Shown piece by piece: positions 1-10,209 of a DNA stretch of 64,000 nt. The notes beneath the pieces were generated by a model. That model had not been told where the DNA came from. It saw nothing but the letters and a program-made list of their open reading frames with translations, and searched no databases. The position numbers and the translations under genes are program-made. Position 1 is the first letter of the stretch. The number at the start of each line of letters is the position of its first letter. The stretch covers positions 1 to 64,000 of the forward strand of contig MCFH01000013.1 of NCBI GenBank assembly GCA_002104945.1. The letters are read 5' to 3'. Source of the DNA: Piromyces finnis (lineage: Eukaryota; Neocallimastigomycota; Neocallimastigomycetes; Neocallimastigales; Neocallimastigaceae).

Positions 1-246
1 GCTTCAATGAATACTGCATTCTCAGCTGGTGATTTAGTACTTGTTAGAAATTTTTCAAAGAAAGTTAGATCCATTTTTCATGGGACCTTTCCGTATTATT
101 AAAATGGAATTTAATACTGCTACATTATGTGACCCTATTAGTGGTGCAATAGCTGAAAGAAATGTTCATCAAAAGAATTTAGTTCATTACATACTTGGCA
201 CAATGAGACTTCCAGGGACGAAGTCCAAACTTAAGTGGGGGGATCT
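1..246 (+). pseudogene. Ty3 element F1: C-terminal pol (integrase tail) fragment
   Basis: This is the end of an integrase C-terminal domain. The stretch reading KLDPFFMGPFRIIKMEF is a GPY/F-type module followed by a short tail ending near a purine-rich tract. The same protein is encoded in reverse at 1035-1418, and this copy pairs with 1020-1271 as an inverted repeat. It differs from that copy by small indels near base 55, which break the frame just before the conserved stretch. The fragment starts outside the window, so the rest of this F copy should lie to the left. Non-functional remnant. Confidence 0.75.
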
Positions 247-578
247 TGATACGCTACTCACATAAAAACGTAATAAAAACTAGCCGAATAAACACGACTT
301 AACCCATAGCGACTTATAATAAAAATAAAAGATAATAACCCTTAAAAATGAATAAATAATAATTTTATGGAAATATAACCCTTTCTTTTAAATAAATAAT
401 ATTTCTTTATTAAATAATAAATTATTGAATAAAAACGACTTAATAGAGATAATAATAAAATAAATTATTAAATAAAATAAAACGACTCAATCCAAAAATG
501 TATTAAAATAATAAATAATAATAAGTAAATAAAAAATGAATAAAATAAATAAAAATAAATAAACATAAATAAAATGAT
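247..578 (+). repeat. Element F1 3' LTR, truncated at palindrome pivot
   Basis: The LTR begins TGATACGCTACTC directly after a polypurine tract (AAGTGGGGGGATCT, 233-246). It runs in the plus orientation and is the reverse complement of the F2 3' LTR to about base 560, with small indels. It then stops at about 578, well short of the roughly 1,074-bp full LTR at 8612-9685. The break is the centre of an inverted repeat. Confidence 0.75.
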
Positions 579-1022
579 ATTAATATTAAATTAATCACTT
601 TTAGTAATAATTACTCAGTTATTTATTTTTAATTTATAATAAGTTTGAAAGAATTTCTAAAGAACACTTGGATAAACACTAGAATTAATAATTTAATGTA
701 TATCATTTTATTTTTTTAGTTTATTTATTCATTTTTTATTTACTTATTATTATTTTATTATTTTAATACATTTTTGGATTGAGTCGTTTTATTTTATTTA
801 ATAATTTATTTTATTATTATCTCTATTAAGTCGTTTTTATTCATAATTTATTATTTAATAAAGAGAATATTATTTATTTAAAAGAAAGGGTTATATTTCC
901 ATAAAATTATTATTTATTCATTTTTAAGGGTTATTATCTTTTATTTTTATTATAAGTCGCTATGGGTTAAGTCGTGTTTATTCGGCTAGTTTTTATTACG
1001 TTTTTATGTGAGTAGCGTATCA
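579..1022 (-). repeat. Element F2 3' LTR, truncated at palindrome pivot
   Basis: On the minus strand this LTR begins TGATACGC at 1022. It matches 9241-9685, the first part of the F2 5' LTR, apart from small indels. It is cut at about 580, where it joins the inverted F1 LTR, so only about 440 of about 1,074 bp remain. The minus-strand polypurine tract is at 1023-1036. Confidence 0.8.
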
Positions 1023-1034
1023 AGATCCCCCCAC

Positions 1035-2130
1035 TTAAGTTTGGACTTCGTCCCTGGAAGTCTCATTGTGCCAAGTATGATAATGAACTAAATTCTTTTG
1101 ATGAACATTTCTTTCAGCTATTGCACCACTAATAGGGTCACATAATGTAGCAGTATTAAATTCCATTTTAATAATACGGAAAGGTCCCATGAAAAATGGA
1201 TCTAACTTTCTTCTTGAAAAATTTCTAACAAGTACTAAATCACCAGCTGAGAATGCAGTATTCATTGAAGCTTTTTGTTTTCTTCTATTTTCCCATAATT
1301 TATTAGCATTCTGAATATTTTTGGTAACTTCAATAATCCATTCCCAATGTGTAGTAAATTTATTTATTAAATATTCTTCTGGAGTTTCGTATTCATTTTT
1401 ATTATTATATTCTATCATAAGTTCAAATGGTTGAAGGTCAGTACGACCATATAATAATTCAAAACTAGAAAATTTTGTTACTTCATTTTTACAAGTACGT
1501 AGAGCCCATAGAGCAGATGGTAGAACTTCGTCCCTTCTTATTTTGAGTTTCCTAGTAGTCGAATATTTTTAACAAATTTCTCTATTACGATTTTCTACTT
1601 GCCCATTTGTTTCTGGATGATAAGTACTAGAATATTGAACATATTACCATATAAATCAAGGAAGCCTTTAGTAGCATCAGAAGTAAATTGTGGACCATTA
1701 TCAGTAATTAATATTTTCCGGAGTACCATGTCTAGAAAATACATTTGTAAGAAATTTATAACATCCGTAGATTCCAATTGACTTTTAGTGGTTCAGCTTC
1801 AACCCATTTGGTAAAATAGTCTACAAGTACTATATATATTTATTATTATTTTTAGTTATTGGTAGTGGTCCAATAATATCTAAACCAACTCTAGTGAATG
1901 GTAGACCTGGTTTTGTAGCAAATGATTCAGTACCACTATTAATAGGTTGAGGTCTCTTTATTGACATCATGGCAAGTTTTTACAAGTAGTTCTACATCTT
2001 TAGACATATTTTTCCAATAATAATTTTTCTTTAATCGTTATAAGTTTTATAAAATCCTTCATGACCTATTGAATGTGCAGCTAATAGTAATTCTATTTTC
2101 TCTTCTTTATCTTCGACAACTTTTCTGATA
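1035..2130 (-). pseudogene. Element F2 integrase (frameshifted)
   Basis: Integrase pieces lie in several minus-strand frames. An H-x-H zinc-binding start (AAHSIGHEGFYKTY) is at about 2040-2100, followed by a degenerate CxxC region near 1980. The first catalytic Asp is in DIIGPLPIT near 1865-1885. The second is in ITDNGPQFTSDATKGF near 1650-1700. The catalytic Glu is in HPETNGQVENRNREI near 1568-1615. The C-terminal domain is intact at 1035-1418. At least three frameshifts separate these parts, so this copy cannot make a working enzyme. No chromodomain is visible. Confidence 0.8.
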
Positions 2131-3039
2131 TTGTCACCATCTTTATAGTACTTTATTCCATTTATTAAGATAATTTTCTTTTTAAGAAAGTCTTTAATTT
2201 TATTACTTCCTGGATATTCATTAGAATTATTTTCACTGGTGGTACCAATAGATGTATCAGTTACTTCAGTTACAAGTACAGCTTCTAAGTCAGTATCATT
2301 ATCTAATACTTCTTCTTTTTCATTTTCAAATGAAACGGAGGATATTTTTATTTTATTTTCTATATTAAAATAATTATTTTTATCAATATTAAAAATATTA
2401 GATGGTTCAAATGAATGAATTTTATTAAGATTATTATTATTGTGGATGTTAGAATTATAATAGTTAGTTGTAGTATTTTCATTTAATTTAGGAAAATCAT
2501 TTTTATTTATATCTATTTTATTATTTAAGTAGCAAGTGTTATTTAAGTCATTGATATCACTATTCATTACTTCATTATAAACAATATCATTATATATTCA
2601 GATAATTCATTTATTTCGTTATTTTTAAAATAATTATTATTCTTGCTTTTATCAATATCATTTTTAAAATTTATATTTATATTTTTACTCCCATGTGAAT
2701 TATTATTAGTAGAGATATAATTATTTAAATCAACATTATTAAGTTTAGAATATTTAATTGAATTTACACTTTCATTAACACAAGAATTTTTATTAAAGTC
2801 AATATTTTTATCAATATAAGGATTAATATTGTTATTTTTATTTATTTCATTATCATTAATACATGAATTATTAAAATTACAAGAATAAACTATATTTTCA
2901 TTATTTTTAGAGTAAAAATCTTTATTTGAATTTAAAATATTATTTTTAGTAGTTTCACCATCATTATTATTAAAGGTAGCTAGTGAAATTTTTATATCAT
3001 TTTTATTGTCTGGTATTAGTCTAGATAATGCATCAGCGA
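2131..3039 (-). pseudogene. Element F2 Asn-rich linker between RNase H and integrase
   Basis: This stretch continues pol between the RNase H and integrase modules. The intact part (minus ORF ending at 2567) is rich in Asn, Asp, Ile and Lys. The remainder, to about 3040, keeps AAT/AAC-rich codons in broken frames. Typical Ty3 elements have a much shorter connection here. It may be a low-complexity expansion tolerated between two domains. I recognise no fold or motif. Confidence 0.55.
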
Positions 3040-3975
3040 CTACATTTTCTTTCCTTGTTCATATTTGACTTTTACCTTGAGCATACTAAGTGTAGTAACC
3101 CAGCGTGTTTGACGAGCATTATTTGGTTCTTTATTATTAAATAAGCCAACTAAAGGTTTATGGTCAGTATATAATATCGTTTCTTCTTTATTCCCACTTA
3201 TATAAGATTTAAATTTCTTACAACAATAAAAAGCTGCGGTTCCTTCTAAGTCAGTTATACTATAATTAATTTCACTATCATTTAAAGACCTACTAACATA
3301 ATGAATTGGATGTTCAACATTATTTTCATCTTTTTGAAGTAATACACCACCAATACCATTAAGTGATGCATCAGTTCTTATAATAAAATATTTATCATAG
3401 TCAGGATATTTTAAAATAGGAGACTTAATCAGTCTTTCTTTTAGTATTTGGAAACTTTGTTCAGTTTCAGATGTCCATTCAAATTTCATACCCTTTTTTA
3501 ATAATTTAAATAATGGATGAGCAATTTGGGCAAAATCTTTTATAAACTTCCTGTAATATCCTATAGCTCCTAAAAATGATCTTAGCTGTGTAAGGTTTGT
3601 TGGTGACTTCCAATTTTTAATAGTTTCAATTTTCTTTTCAACTGGTTTGACACCTTCTACTGATAGAATATGACCAAGGACCTCTACTTCTTGTTTTAAG
3701 AAATGACATTTTGAAAGATTTGCTTTTATACCATTTTCTTTTATTATATTAAAAACCTTTTGAAGATCTAATATATGTTGTTCAAGACTTGGAGAAAATA
3801 CTAAAAGGTCATCCATATAAACAAATAAACATTTTCCAATAAGTGGTAGAAATATACGGTTCATTTCTCTTTGAAAGGTTGCTGGAGCATTACATAAACC
3901 AAAAGGCATTACTTTGTAATTATAATTTCCAAATATTGTTGTAAAACATGTTTTATCAATATCTTCTTTCTTCAT
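3040..3975 (-). pseudogene. Element F2 reverse transcriptase (C-terminal part) and RNase H
   Basis: This is an open frame of 311 residues. The first quarter holds the RT fingers/palm (MPFGLCNAPATFQ) and the active-site box VYMDDLLVF, so the catalytic pair is YMDD. Thumb/connection follows (LRSFLGAIGYYRKFI). RNase H follows, with the first Asp in IIRTDASLNGIGG and a later YTDHKPLVGLF. A frameshift at about 3976-4022 separates it from the upstream RT fingers. As a family these enzymes copy element RNA into cDNA in virus-like particles. Confidence 0.85.
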
Positions 3976-4021
3976 TGGTATTTGATGAAAACCAGAGAAT
4001 AAATCAATGTAGATAAATATT

Positions 4022-5740
4022 TTACATTATTACCAATAGAAAATAATATTTCTTCATGTATGGAAGTGGATATGAATCTTTTATTGTTATAGAATTTAAT
4101 TTTCTATAATCTACACACATCCTCCATTTTCCATTCTTTTTTGGTACTAATAAAACTGGAGAAGACCAAGATGATTGTGATGGTTCTATTAAATCATTCT
4201 TTAAAAGCTTTCCTATTTCTTCTTTTAGAATTTCCATATGTTCTTTATTAGAAATACGATACATTTTCTGTTTAATAGGATCATCTTGATTTAATTTAAT
4301 TTCATGAGCTAATAATTTTGATTTACCCAAATCATCAGTATCATTAGCTAGAACATCTATATTAGTTATTAAAAGATTCTTCAGTTGGTCTTTTGCTTCT
4401 TTTTGTGTTTCATCAACTATTTTATTAATAAGTTGTAATTTAGAATCACTAGTAGTTTTAATTTCTAAATCTTGATATTTATCATTCTGACTAGTTAAGT
4501 AATATATTAATGCATCTTGATTAATTTCTTCATCAAATTCTTCTATTAAGTTAGTTTGATTCATTTCATTAATACTTTCAAAAGATCCAATTTTGTGAAT
4601 ATCATCAGTTTTCTGATATAAAGTATGATCAGAAAAGTCCATAATTAATTTCATATTAGCTAAAGTTTCTACACCAATTAAGACCTGGAATATATCTTCT
4701 TTTTCAATAAGTCTAAATATTTCTTTAGATGTTATATTACCAATAGTAATTTCAATTTCATATAGATGCGACTCAATAGTAGTATTGGAATAAGCTTGAT
4801 ATAAAGTTTCTCTAATTTTTGAAACTGGTTTTAATGGAATATTATTTTCTAATAAGAATTTTCTAGTAATCATATTTATAGATGAACAGGAATCCAAATA
4901 TACAGTAGTTTCTATTCCTTCTATTTTGCATTTTGATTTCACAACTTTATCTTTTCTTATGGTGGAAAGAATTGTAGATTCATCCTCAATAATTTTAGTA
5001 AATTTTAATGCTTTTGAAAGTTCTGTTTTTAATTTAGGACTAATTTCAAGTAGTTGACCTATTGTTATATTTGCAAATTTTTCTCCTATATCTTTAGTTA
5101 TATTATATTTTTCTTGATCTGCTGATATAACTAATCTTTTTGTACCTTTTTCATTTGGTACATCTTTTTCTTTTTGACTTGGAAGTTCAATCTCTTTTGC
5201 TAATTCTATTATTTCCTTTTCTCGTTCTTTTTTATTATTTCGTTTAGCTTTATCTATAGTGGGTTGATTAATGAATGAAGGATCTAATTGTTTTAATGCT
5301 TCTGTTGAATTAGTGTTATTATTAATATTATTATCATTAATGTTATTATCTATTTTATTACTTTCATTATTATTTATATTAGTGTCATTATTCATACTCA
5401 TATTATTATTAATATTATTATTATAATTATTATTAAGATTATTATTATTATTATTATTTTCATTTTCAATTACAGTCTCCATTTCTACTTCATTATTTGG
5501 AACTTCAATTATATCTTCATAAGTATTATTTAATGGTTCTCTAGTCTCATTACTTGGAACTCTAATTGGTTGTGGATTGTCACTTAATTTTTCTTTGGTA
5601 GTTCTTTTATATGGTTTAATATCAGTATTCTTTTTAGCTTTTCTTATTACTGGAATAGTAATTTCTTCATTTACTGGTACTGATATTGTAGCAAAAGTAG
5701 TATTGGTTTGATTTATGGGAGTATTCCTTCTCCCACTCAT
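4022..5740 (-). pseudogene. Element F2 protease and reverse transcriptase (N-terminal part)
   Basis: The 572-residue open frame starts with ATG at 5740, which overlaps the stop of the zinc-knuckle ORF as ATGA. The first 160 residues are low complexity with long Asn runs. A retropepsin-like segment follows around residues 270-390 ([18 protein letters not shown]). Its active-site triad reads Asp-Ser-Cys where Asp-Thr/Ser-Gly is usual. RT begins around residue 520 ([16 protein letters not shown]). The frame breaks before the YMDD box, which lies in the next ORF. Confidence 0.8.
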
Positions 5741-5937
5741 AAGTTTAAATGATTTTGATTAGAGTTTATAAGGCCTTGTTTTTCCATTTCTGCAAGTTCT
5801 TGGAATGTATATTTGCAATCTTGCATTTTGTGGCCTACTTGTTGACATCTAAAACATTTATTTCTTTGAGACTGGTTAAACATATTCACTTGACTTTGAG
5901 ATGTAGTTTGATTAACTTTATTAGTAGTAGTATTCAT
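5737..5937 (-). pseudogene. Element F2 nucleocapsid zinc knuckle (end of gag)
   Basis: A 66-residue frame holds one CCHC knuckle, CFRCQQVGHKMQDC (C-x2-C-x4-H-x4-C), the RNA-packaging motif of retroelement Gag. Its TGA stop (5737-5739) lies inside ATGA, overlapping the pol start at 5740. The frame is separated from the capsid ORF by a broken Asn-rich stretch (5938-6302), so it is probably the 3' end of gag rather than a separate gene. Confidence 0.7.
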
Positions 5938-6302
5938 TTTATTAGCATTATTAGAATAATTAGTGAATTTTGATATGATTTATTTTCTTCCATATTGGAA
6001 TAATTATTGTTATTAAATGTACTAGAATTATAAGGGTATTTACTATAACCATTATTATATGCATTTTGATCACCTTGATAGTTTATTATTATAATTATTA
6101 TTATAGTTATATAATATTATTATAGTATTGAAATTATTTGGGTAATTATTTCTGTAATTATTCTCTTATTAAAACGTTGATTTCTCATATTATAGTTTCC
6201 ATTGAATCGCATATTATAATTATTATAATTATTATTATTATCATAATTATTATTATAGTTATTATTGTATATCCATTATAAGTATATGGACTATCATTAT
6301 TA
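5938..6302 (-). pseudogene. Element F2 gag: broken Asn/Tyr-rich segment
   Basis: On the minus strand this is dominated by AAT, TAT and AAC codons, giving Asn/Tyr-rich peptides in all three frames, with ATT/AAT microsatellite-like tracts. It joins the capsid and zinc-knuckle parts of gag. Indels in the repeats probably broke the frame. Confidence 0.55.
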
Positions 6303-6935
6303 TTAAATAATTATATTAGTTCCACCACTATGTTGAGTAAATAGATTATAATTTTGGTTTTGATATGGATCAAAGTAAGGTTGGTTATCAGTAAACATAT
6401 TTACATTATGATACTGAGGAACTTCAGTTGCTGATTCAGCTAATTCGGCAACCTTAAAAGCGGCTTCTATATCTTTAGGTTGGGCAGTGATTACTTGAGT
6501 TCTGATAAAAGGACGAGAAATAATGGAATTAGTATAATCCTTAACAGTAACGAATAGTTGGGATCCAACATTAAGATTTTTATATAAGTTTCCGTATCTC
6601 CAGTTGAAATCCTTAATACTTTCTCCTCTTCTAATTTTTAGAGACTTAACATTGAAGCATTTTTCTTGAGGCGTGATTTCTAAGTATTCTTCAATAGCCT
6701 CTTTAATATCTTCGATACTAGGATAATTTGTTCCAGTATCACTTTCTGTTTTTAAGTCATCAATGATTCCTTTTAATCTACCTTGGACACATTCCTTTGC
6801 CCAAGCGAATATCTTTTTGGGATCATTGATGTCAGATAGGTCCATAACTCTGCTGAATTCTTCAGCCCAGCTTTCGATATCCCTATCTTGACTACCAATT
6901 CTAGGTAGCATTTTAGTGATTTCACTGATCTTCAT
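6303..6935 (-). CDS. Element F2 Gag capsid region
   Basis: This is a 210-residue frame starting with ATG at 6935. The body resembles a retrotransposon Gag capsid: helical, with few charged clusters, and with the segment KCFNVKSLKIRRGESIKDFNWRYGNLYKNL, similar to the Gag region that follows the major homology-like helix. The last 40 residues become Asn/Gln/Tyr-rich before the frame breaks. The capsid would form the particle in which reverse transcription occurs. The call rests mainly on position upstream of the zinc knuckle and protease. Confidence 0.6.
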   Translation of the reverse strand: MKISEITKMLPRIGSQDRDIESWAEEFSRVMDLSDINDPKKIFAWAKECVQGRLKGIIDDLKTESDTGTNYPSIEDIKEAIEEYLEITPQEKCFNVKSLKIRRGESIKDFNWRYGNLYKNLNVGSQLFVTVKDYTNSIISRPFIRTQVITAQPKDIEAAFKVAELAESATEVPQYHNVNMFTDNQPYFDPYQNQNYNLFTQHSGGTNIII

Positions 6936-7169
6936 TTTTGTATATATAAATTTCTTATAAGGTAAAATAATTAAAATAAAAGAATAATTTAATTTGAAAT
7001 AAATGATAATAAAGAAAATAATTGGAATTTATATATTATATATATATATATGTGTTTTGAACTTTAATAATATAATAATATTAATAATATTTATAAAATT
7101 AAAAATGAAAAGAATTGAATATATAAATAATTGATAAATTGATAAAGTATAAAATAATATAAAATTTAT

Positions 7170-7207
<38 letters not shown>

Positions 7208-7532
7208 AAAAAAAATTAAAGAAAATTATTTAGAAATTGAGAAGTATATTAAAGAAAAATAAAAGAATAAAAAATAAGTAATACAACAGAAATCTATATA
7301 TATATTGTATAAATTATATATATTATATGGATTATATAAATTATAAAAATTATATAAATAATGAAATTTAATATTGAATGAGATCAGATCGGAGAAGTAT
7401 TTTATAGAAAGTATATTATATTATTATTATTAGTCAGGAATAATAGAAGCTTTACGGAATAATATCTAATTATAAATTTAAATGCAATTTATTAACTCTC
7501 AATTTTAAATGATCAAGGAAGAATGAAAGAAT

Positions 7533-7570
<38 letters not shown>

Positions 7571-8438
7571 AATTAGGAATTTATAAGAATATGTATATTT
7601 TTTTTTATTTAATTTAATTATAATAGTTTATATATATTGTTACAATTATTTATTTATTTTTAGGCACCCGAGGCACAGTGACTATAAAGACTTTCGGATC
7701 CCTACTAAACCCCCACCTTTAAATGATAAATTTTCACTTCCAAAGTTCTGCTCCTTACTCAGGATTTTCAGCCGAACTTGCTACTCTCTTACTTGAGAAT
7801 CAAATAAAGGCTGTCTAGTATACCTACTCCCTCTTGCTGAGTGTGTACCCGCCTTACTCTCTAAATAATAATTGCTTTAATTATTGCTATATTTCGAACT
7901 CAGTCTATTATATAACAACAACCAATATATACTTACTATTTTTTTTTTTTGTTATAATTTAAATTAAAAAAATTTTTAGTCAATAATTAAGAATATTGAA
8001 ATAAATTATTCGCTTAATATGTAGGTAGCCTTAAGCTAAGAAGTTTTTCATTCAACAGCCGCCTCTACAAATAAGCACTGGTGAATTAATTTATTCTCTT
8101 AATTAAGAAATAAAAATTGTATATTTAATTCAAATTATGATCTTATTATTAACTGCTGAGAAGGATTAACTTTTTTCCTAGTTTTTACTATCACACTGAT
8201 CCCCTGGATAGATCAGAAATATAACAAACTAACTGAATGGATTAAGTTATCCTTATTAATAATAAGAACGGAAACGATTATAGGAATTATAGAAATTTTC
8301 TTCCTTGTGTAACGTATATGACTAACTATTAATCACTTATCTTTAATTTCTTAAATACCCTTTTTAGAAATATTAAAATTTTTATAATTTTAAAATTATA
8401 TATATTTCCTTTTATATATATAATTAAATTTTTTTTTT

Positions 8439-8470
<32 letters not shown>

Positions 8471-8587
8471 AGAAGAATATATAATAAAATTAAATTAAGT
8501 GTAAACTGTTTTTTTTATAAACGCTTAATATCTTAGAATTTATTAGTATTATTATTAATATTATTCTTTTTCATATCTTTGGTCACG
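6936..8587 (-). other. Element F2 long 5' leader with poly(A) tracts
   Basis: About 1.65 kb separates the primer site from the gag ATG, far longer than usual for a Ty3 leader. On the sense (minus) strand it holds poly(A) tracts seen here as T runs: 34 nt at 7173-7206, 34 nt at 7535-7568 and 22 nt at 8429-8450, plus a 12-nt run near 7940. A GC-richer block lies at about 7660-7860. I see no long ORF. It may carry packaging or translation signals or a decayed insertion. Confidence 0.5.
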
Positions 8588-8603
8588 CCCGGATTCTCCA
8601 CCA
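8588..8603 (-). other. Element F2 primer-binding site, tRNA type
   Basis: The plus strand reads CCCGGATTCTCCACCA, which looks like a tRNA 3' end (T-stem, acceptor, discriminator A, CCA). The sense strand therefore has TGGTGGAGAATCCGGG, 8 nt after the LTR. I cannot name the tRNA. Confidence 0.6.
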
Positions 8604-8611
8604 AAATTTTA

Positions 8612-9685
8612 TGATGCGTTGACCGATATATTTTTGAATAATATAATATTTTTAATAAATAATAAATTCTAATATTTATGATGAAACAATAAATTTAAAA
8701 TAAAATAAAATATGTTTTATAATTAACAAATAAATCACTCAAAAACTCGAAAATAAACTCTTTTTATTATGTTTAAATTATCTCTTTATTATATTTATAA
8801 TTTATTTATTGTCTATTTATTGTCCCCCTTTATAAAGAAGAATTTTATCTTCCTTTTATACATTTTCATTTATTACATGTATTATTATTTTTAACTATTA
8901 AATGTTATTATTACTATTGTTATTATTTATTAAAATTAAAAGAATAAATTAAAATTATGTCTTAGTATTATAAAATATTATAGAATATTACTTATTTGAT
9001 TTTCTTATTACTTCAAAATGTTTAAATTTAGAAAAATTATTATAAATTATCATTGACTATCATTAAATGTATAATACCTTGAATAAAATAATTAAAATTT
9101 AAAATTAAAATAATATTAAAATAAAATTAAAATGAAATTAAAATATTAAAAGTATCAATTATTATAAACACCATTTTATACAGAAACATAAAAGAGTTCT
9201 GTATTTTATCTTTGAAATTGTTATTATTGTTCTATTTCCAGGCTTTAAATTAATCACTTTTAGTAATAATTACTCAGTTATTTATTTGTTAATTTATATA
9301 TATAAGTTTGAAAGAATTTCTAAAGAACACTTGGATAAAACACTAGAATTAATAATTTAATGTATATCATTTTATTTTTTTAGTTTATTTATTCATTTTT
9401 ATTTACTTATTATTATTTTATTATTTTAATACATTTTTGGATTGAGTCGTTTTATTTTATTTAATAATTTATTTTATTATTATCTCTATTAAGTCGTTTT
9501 TATTCATAATTTATTATTTAATAAAGAGAATATTATTTATTTAAAAGAAAGGGTTATATTTCCATAAAATTATTATTTATTCATTTTTAAGGGTTATTAT
9601 CTTTTATTTTTATTATAAGTCGCTATGGGTTAAGTCGTGTTTATTCGGCTAGTTTTTATTACGTTTTTATGTGAGTAGCGTATCA
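8612..9685 (-). repeat. Element F2 5' LTR
   Basis: The LTR is about 1,074 bp, with sense start TGATACGC and sense end GCATCA, so the ends are inverted TGAT/ATCA repeats. Its first 445 bp match the truncated 3' LTR at 579-1022. The start abuts an 8-bp spacer (ACAAACTA) before the Ty3 A1 LTR. Confidence 0.75.
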
Positions 9686-9693
9686 ACAAACTA

Positions 9694-10188
9694 TGTAAAA
9701 GGTTTCTTATAATATTAGTTAATAGGTTATTAATTAGTTAATTAAGTTAGTTATTACCTCTCTATACGAGTTAATAACTAAATAAAGTTTTATAAAAAAT
9801 AATAAAAGAAAGAAAATAAATATTATAACACTAAAATAAATATAAACACTTATATAAATATTTTATGAAATAATTTTTACTTAAATAATATTATTTTAAT
9901 TATATCTTTTATTTATTAATTATAATTATCTACATTAATTATTATTATAGTTATTAATTTACTTTAATACTAACGCTAAAGTATTTAACGTTAGTTTTGA
10001 CTATACTATTTAACTATATGAGTTTATTTTCTTTACCACTTGATTGGGTAAAGCAAATAAACTTCCTATTTAATTAATAACCATTAATATATGGTTATGT
10101 ATATATTTGGCCAATAAATGGTGACCAGAATATATGGTTTCAATTGAAATATTTGTGGGCAAACTTATGGCCACAAATATTTCTTACA
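9694..10188 (-). repeat. Element A1 3' LTR
   Basis: 495-bp LTR; sense start TGTAAGAAATATTTG, sense end CCTTTTACA. The sense polypurine tract (CAGGGGGGCA) lies at about 10189-10199. Confidence 0.9.
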
Positions 10189-10209
10189 ATGCCCCCCTGA
10201 GGAGAAAAC

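Larger units (their letters stand above)
579..9685 (-). mobile_element. Ty3/Gypsy element F2 (decayed, tRNA-primed type)
   Basis: On the minus strand the order is 5' LTR (8612-9685), tRNA-type primer site, a very long leader, gag capsid and CCHC knuckle, protease, reverse transcriptase, RNase H, integrase (D, D and E motifs all visible) and a truncated 3' LTR. RT before integrase makes it Ty3/Gypsy. Several frameshifts break gag and pol. Unlike families A, C, D and E in this window it has a CCA-complementary primer site, a gag-pol ATGA overlap and long Asn-rich linkers, so it belongs to a different lineage. Confidence 0.85.

Noticed and set aside
7163-7210. T34 tract as a Pol III terminator or transposon poly(A) tail
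   Set aside because: It lies inside the leader of an LTR element, with no non-LTR or SINE body upstream and no target duplication. Read instead as a leader homopolymer.
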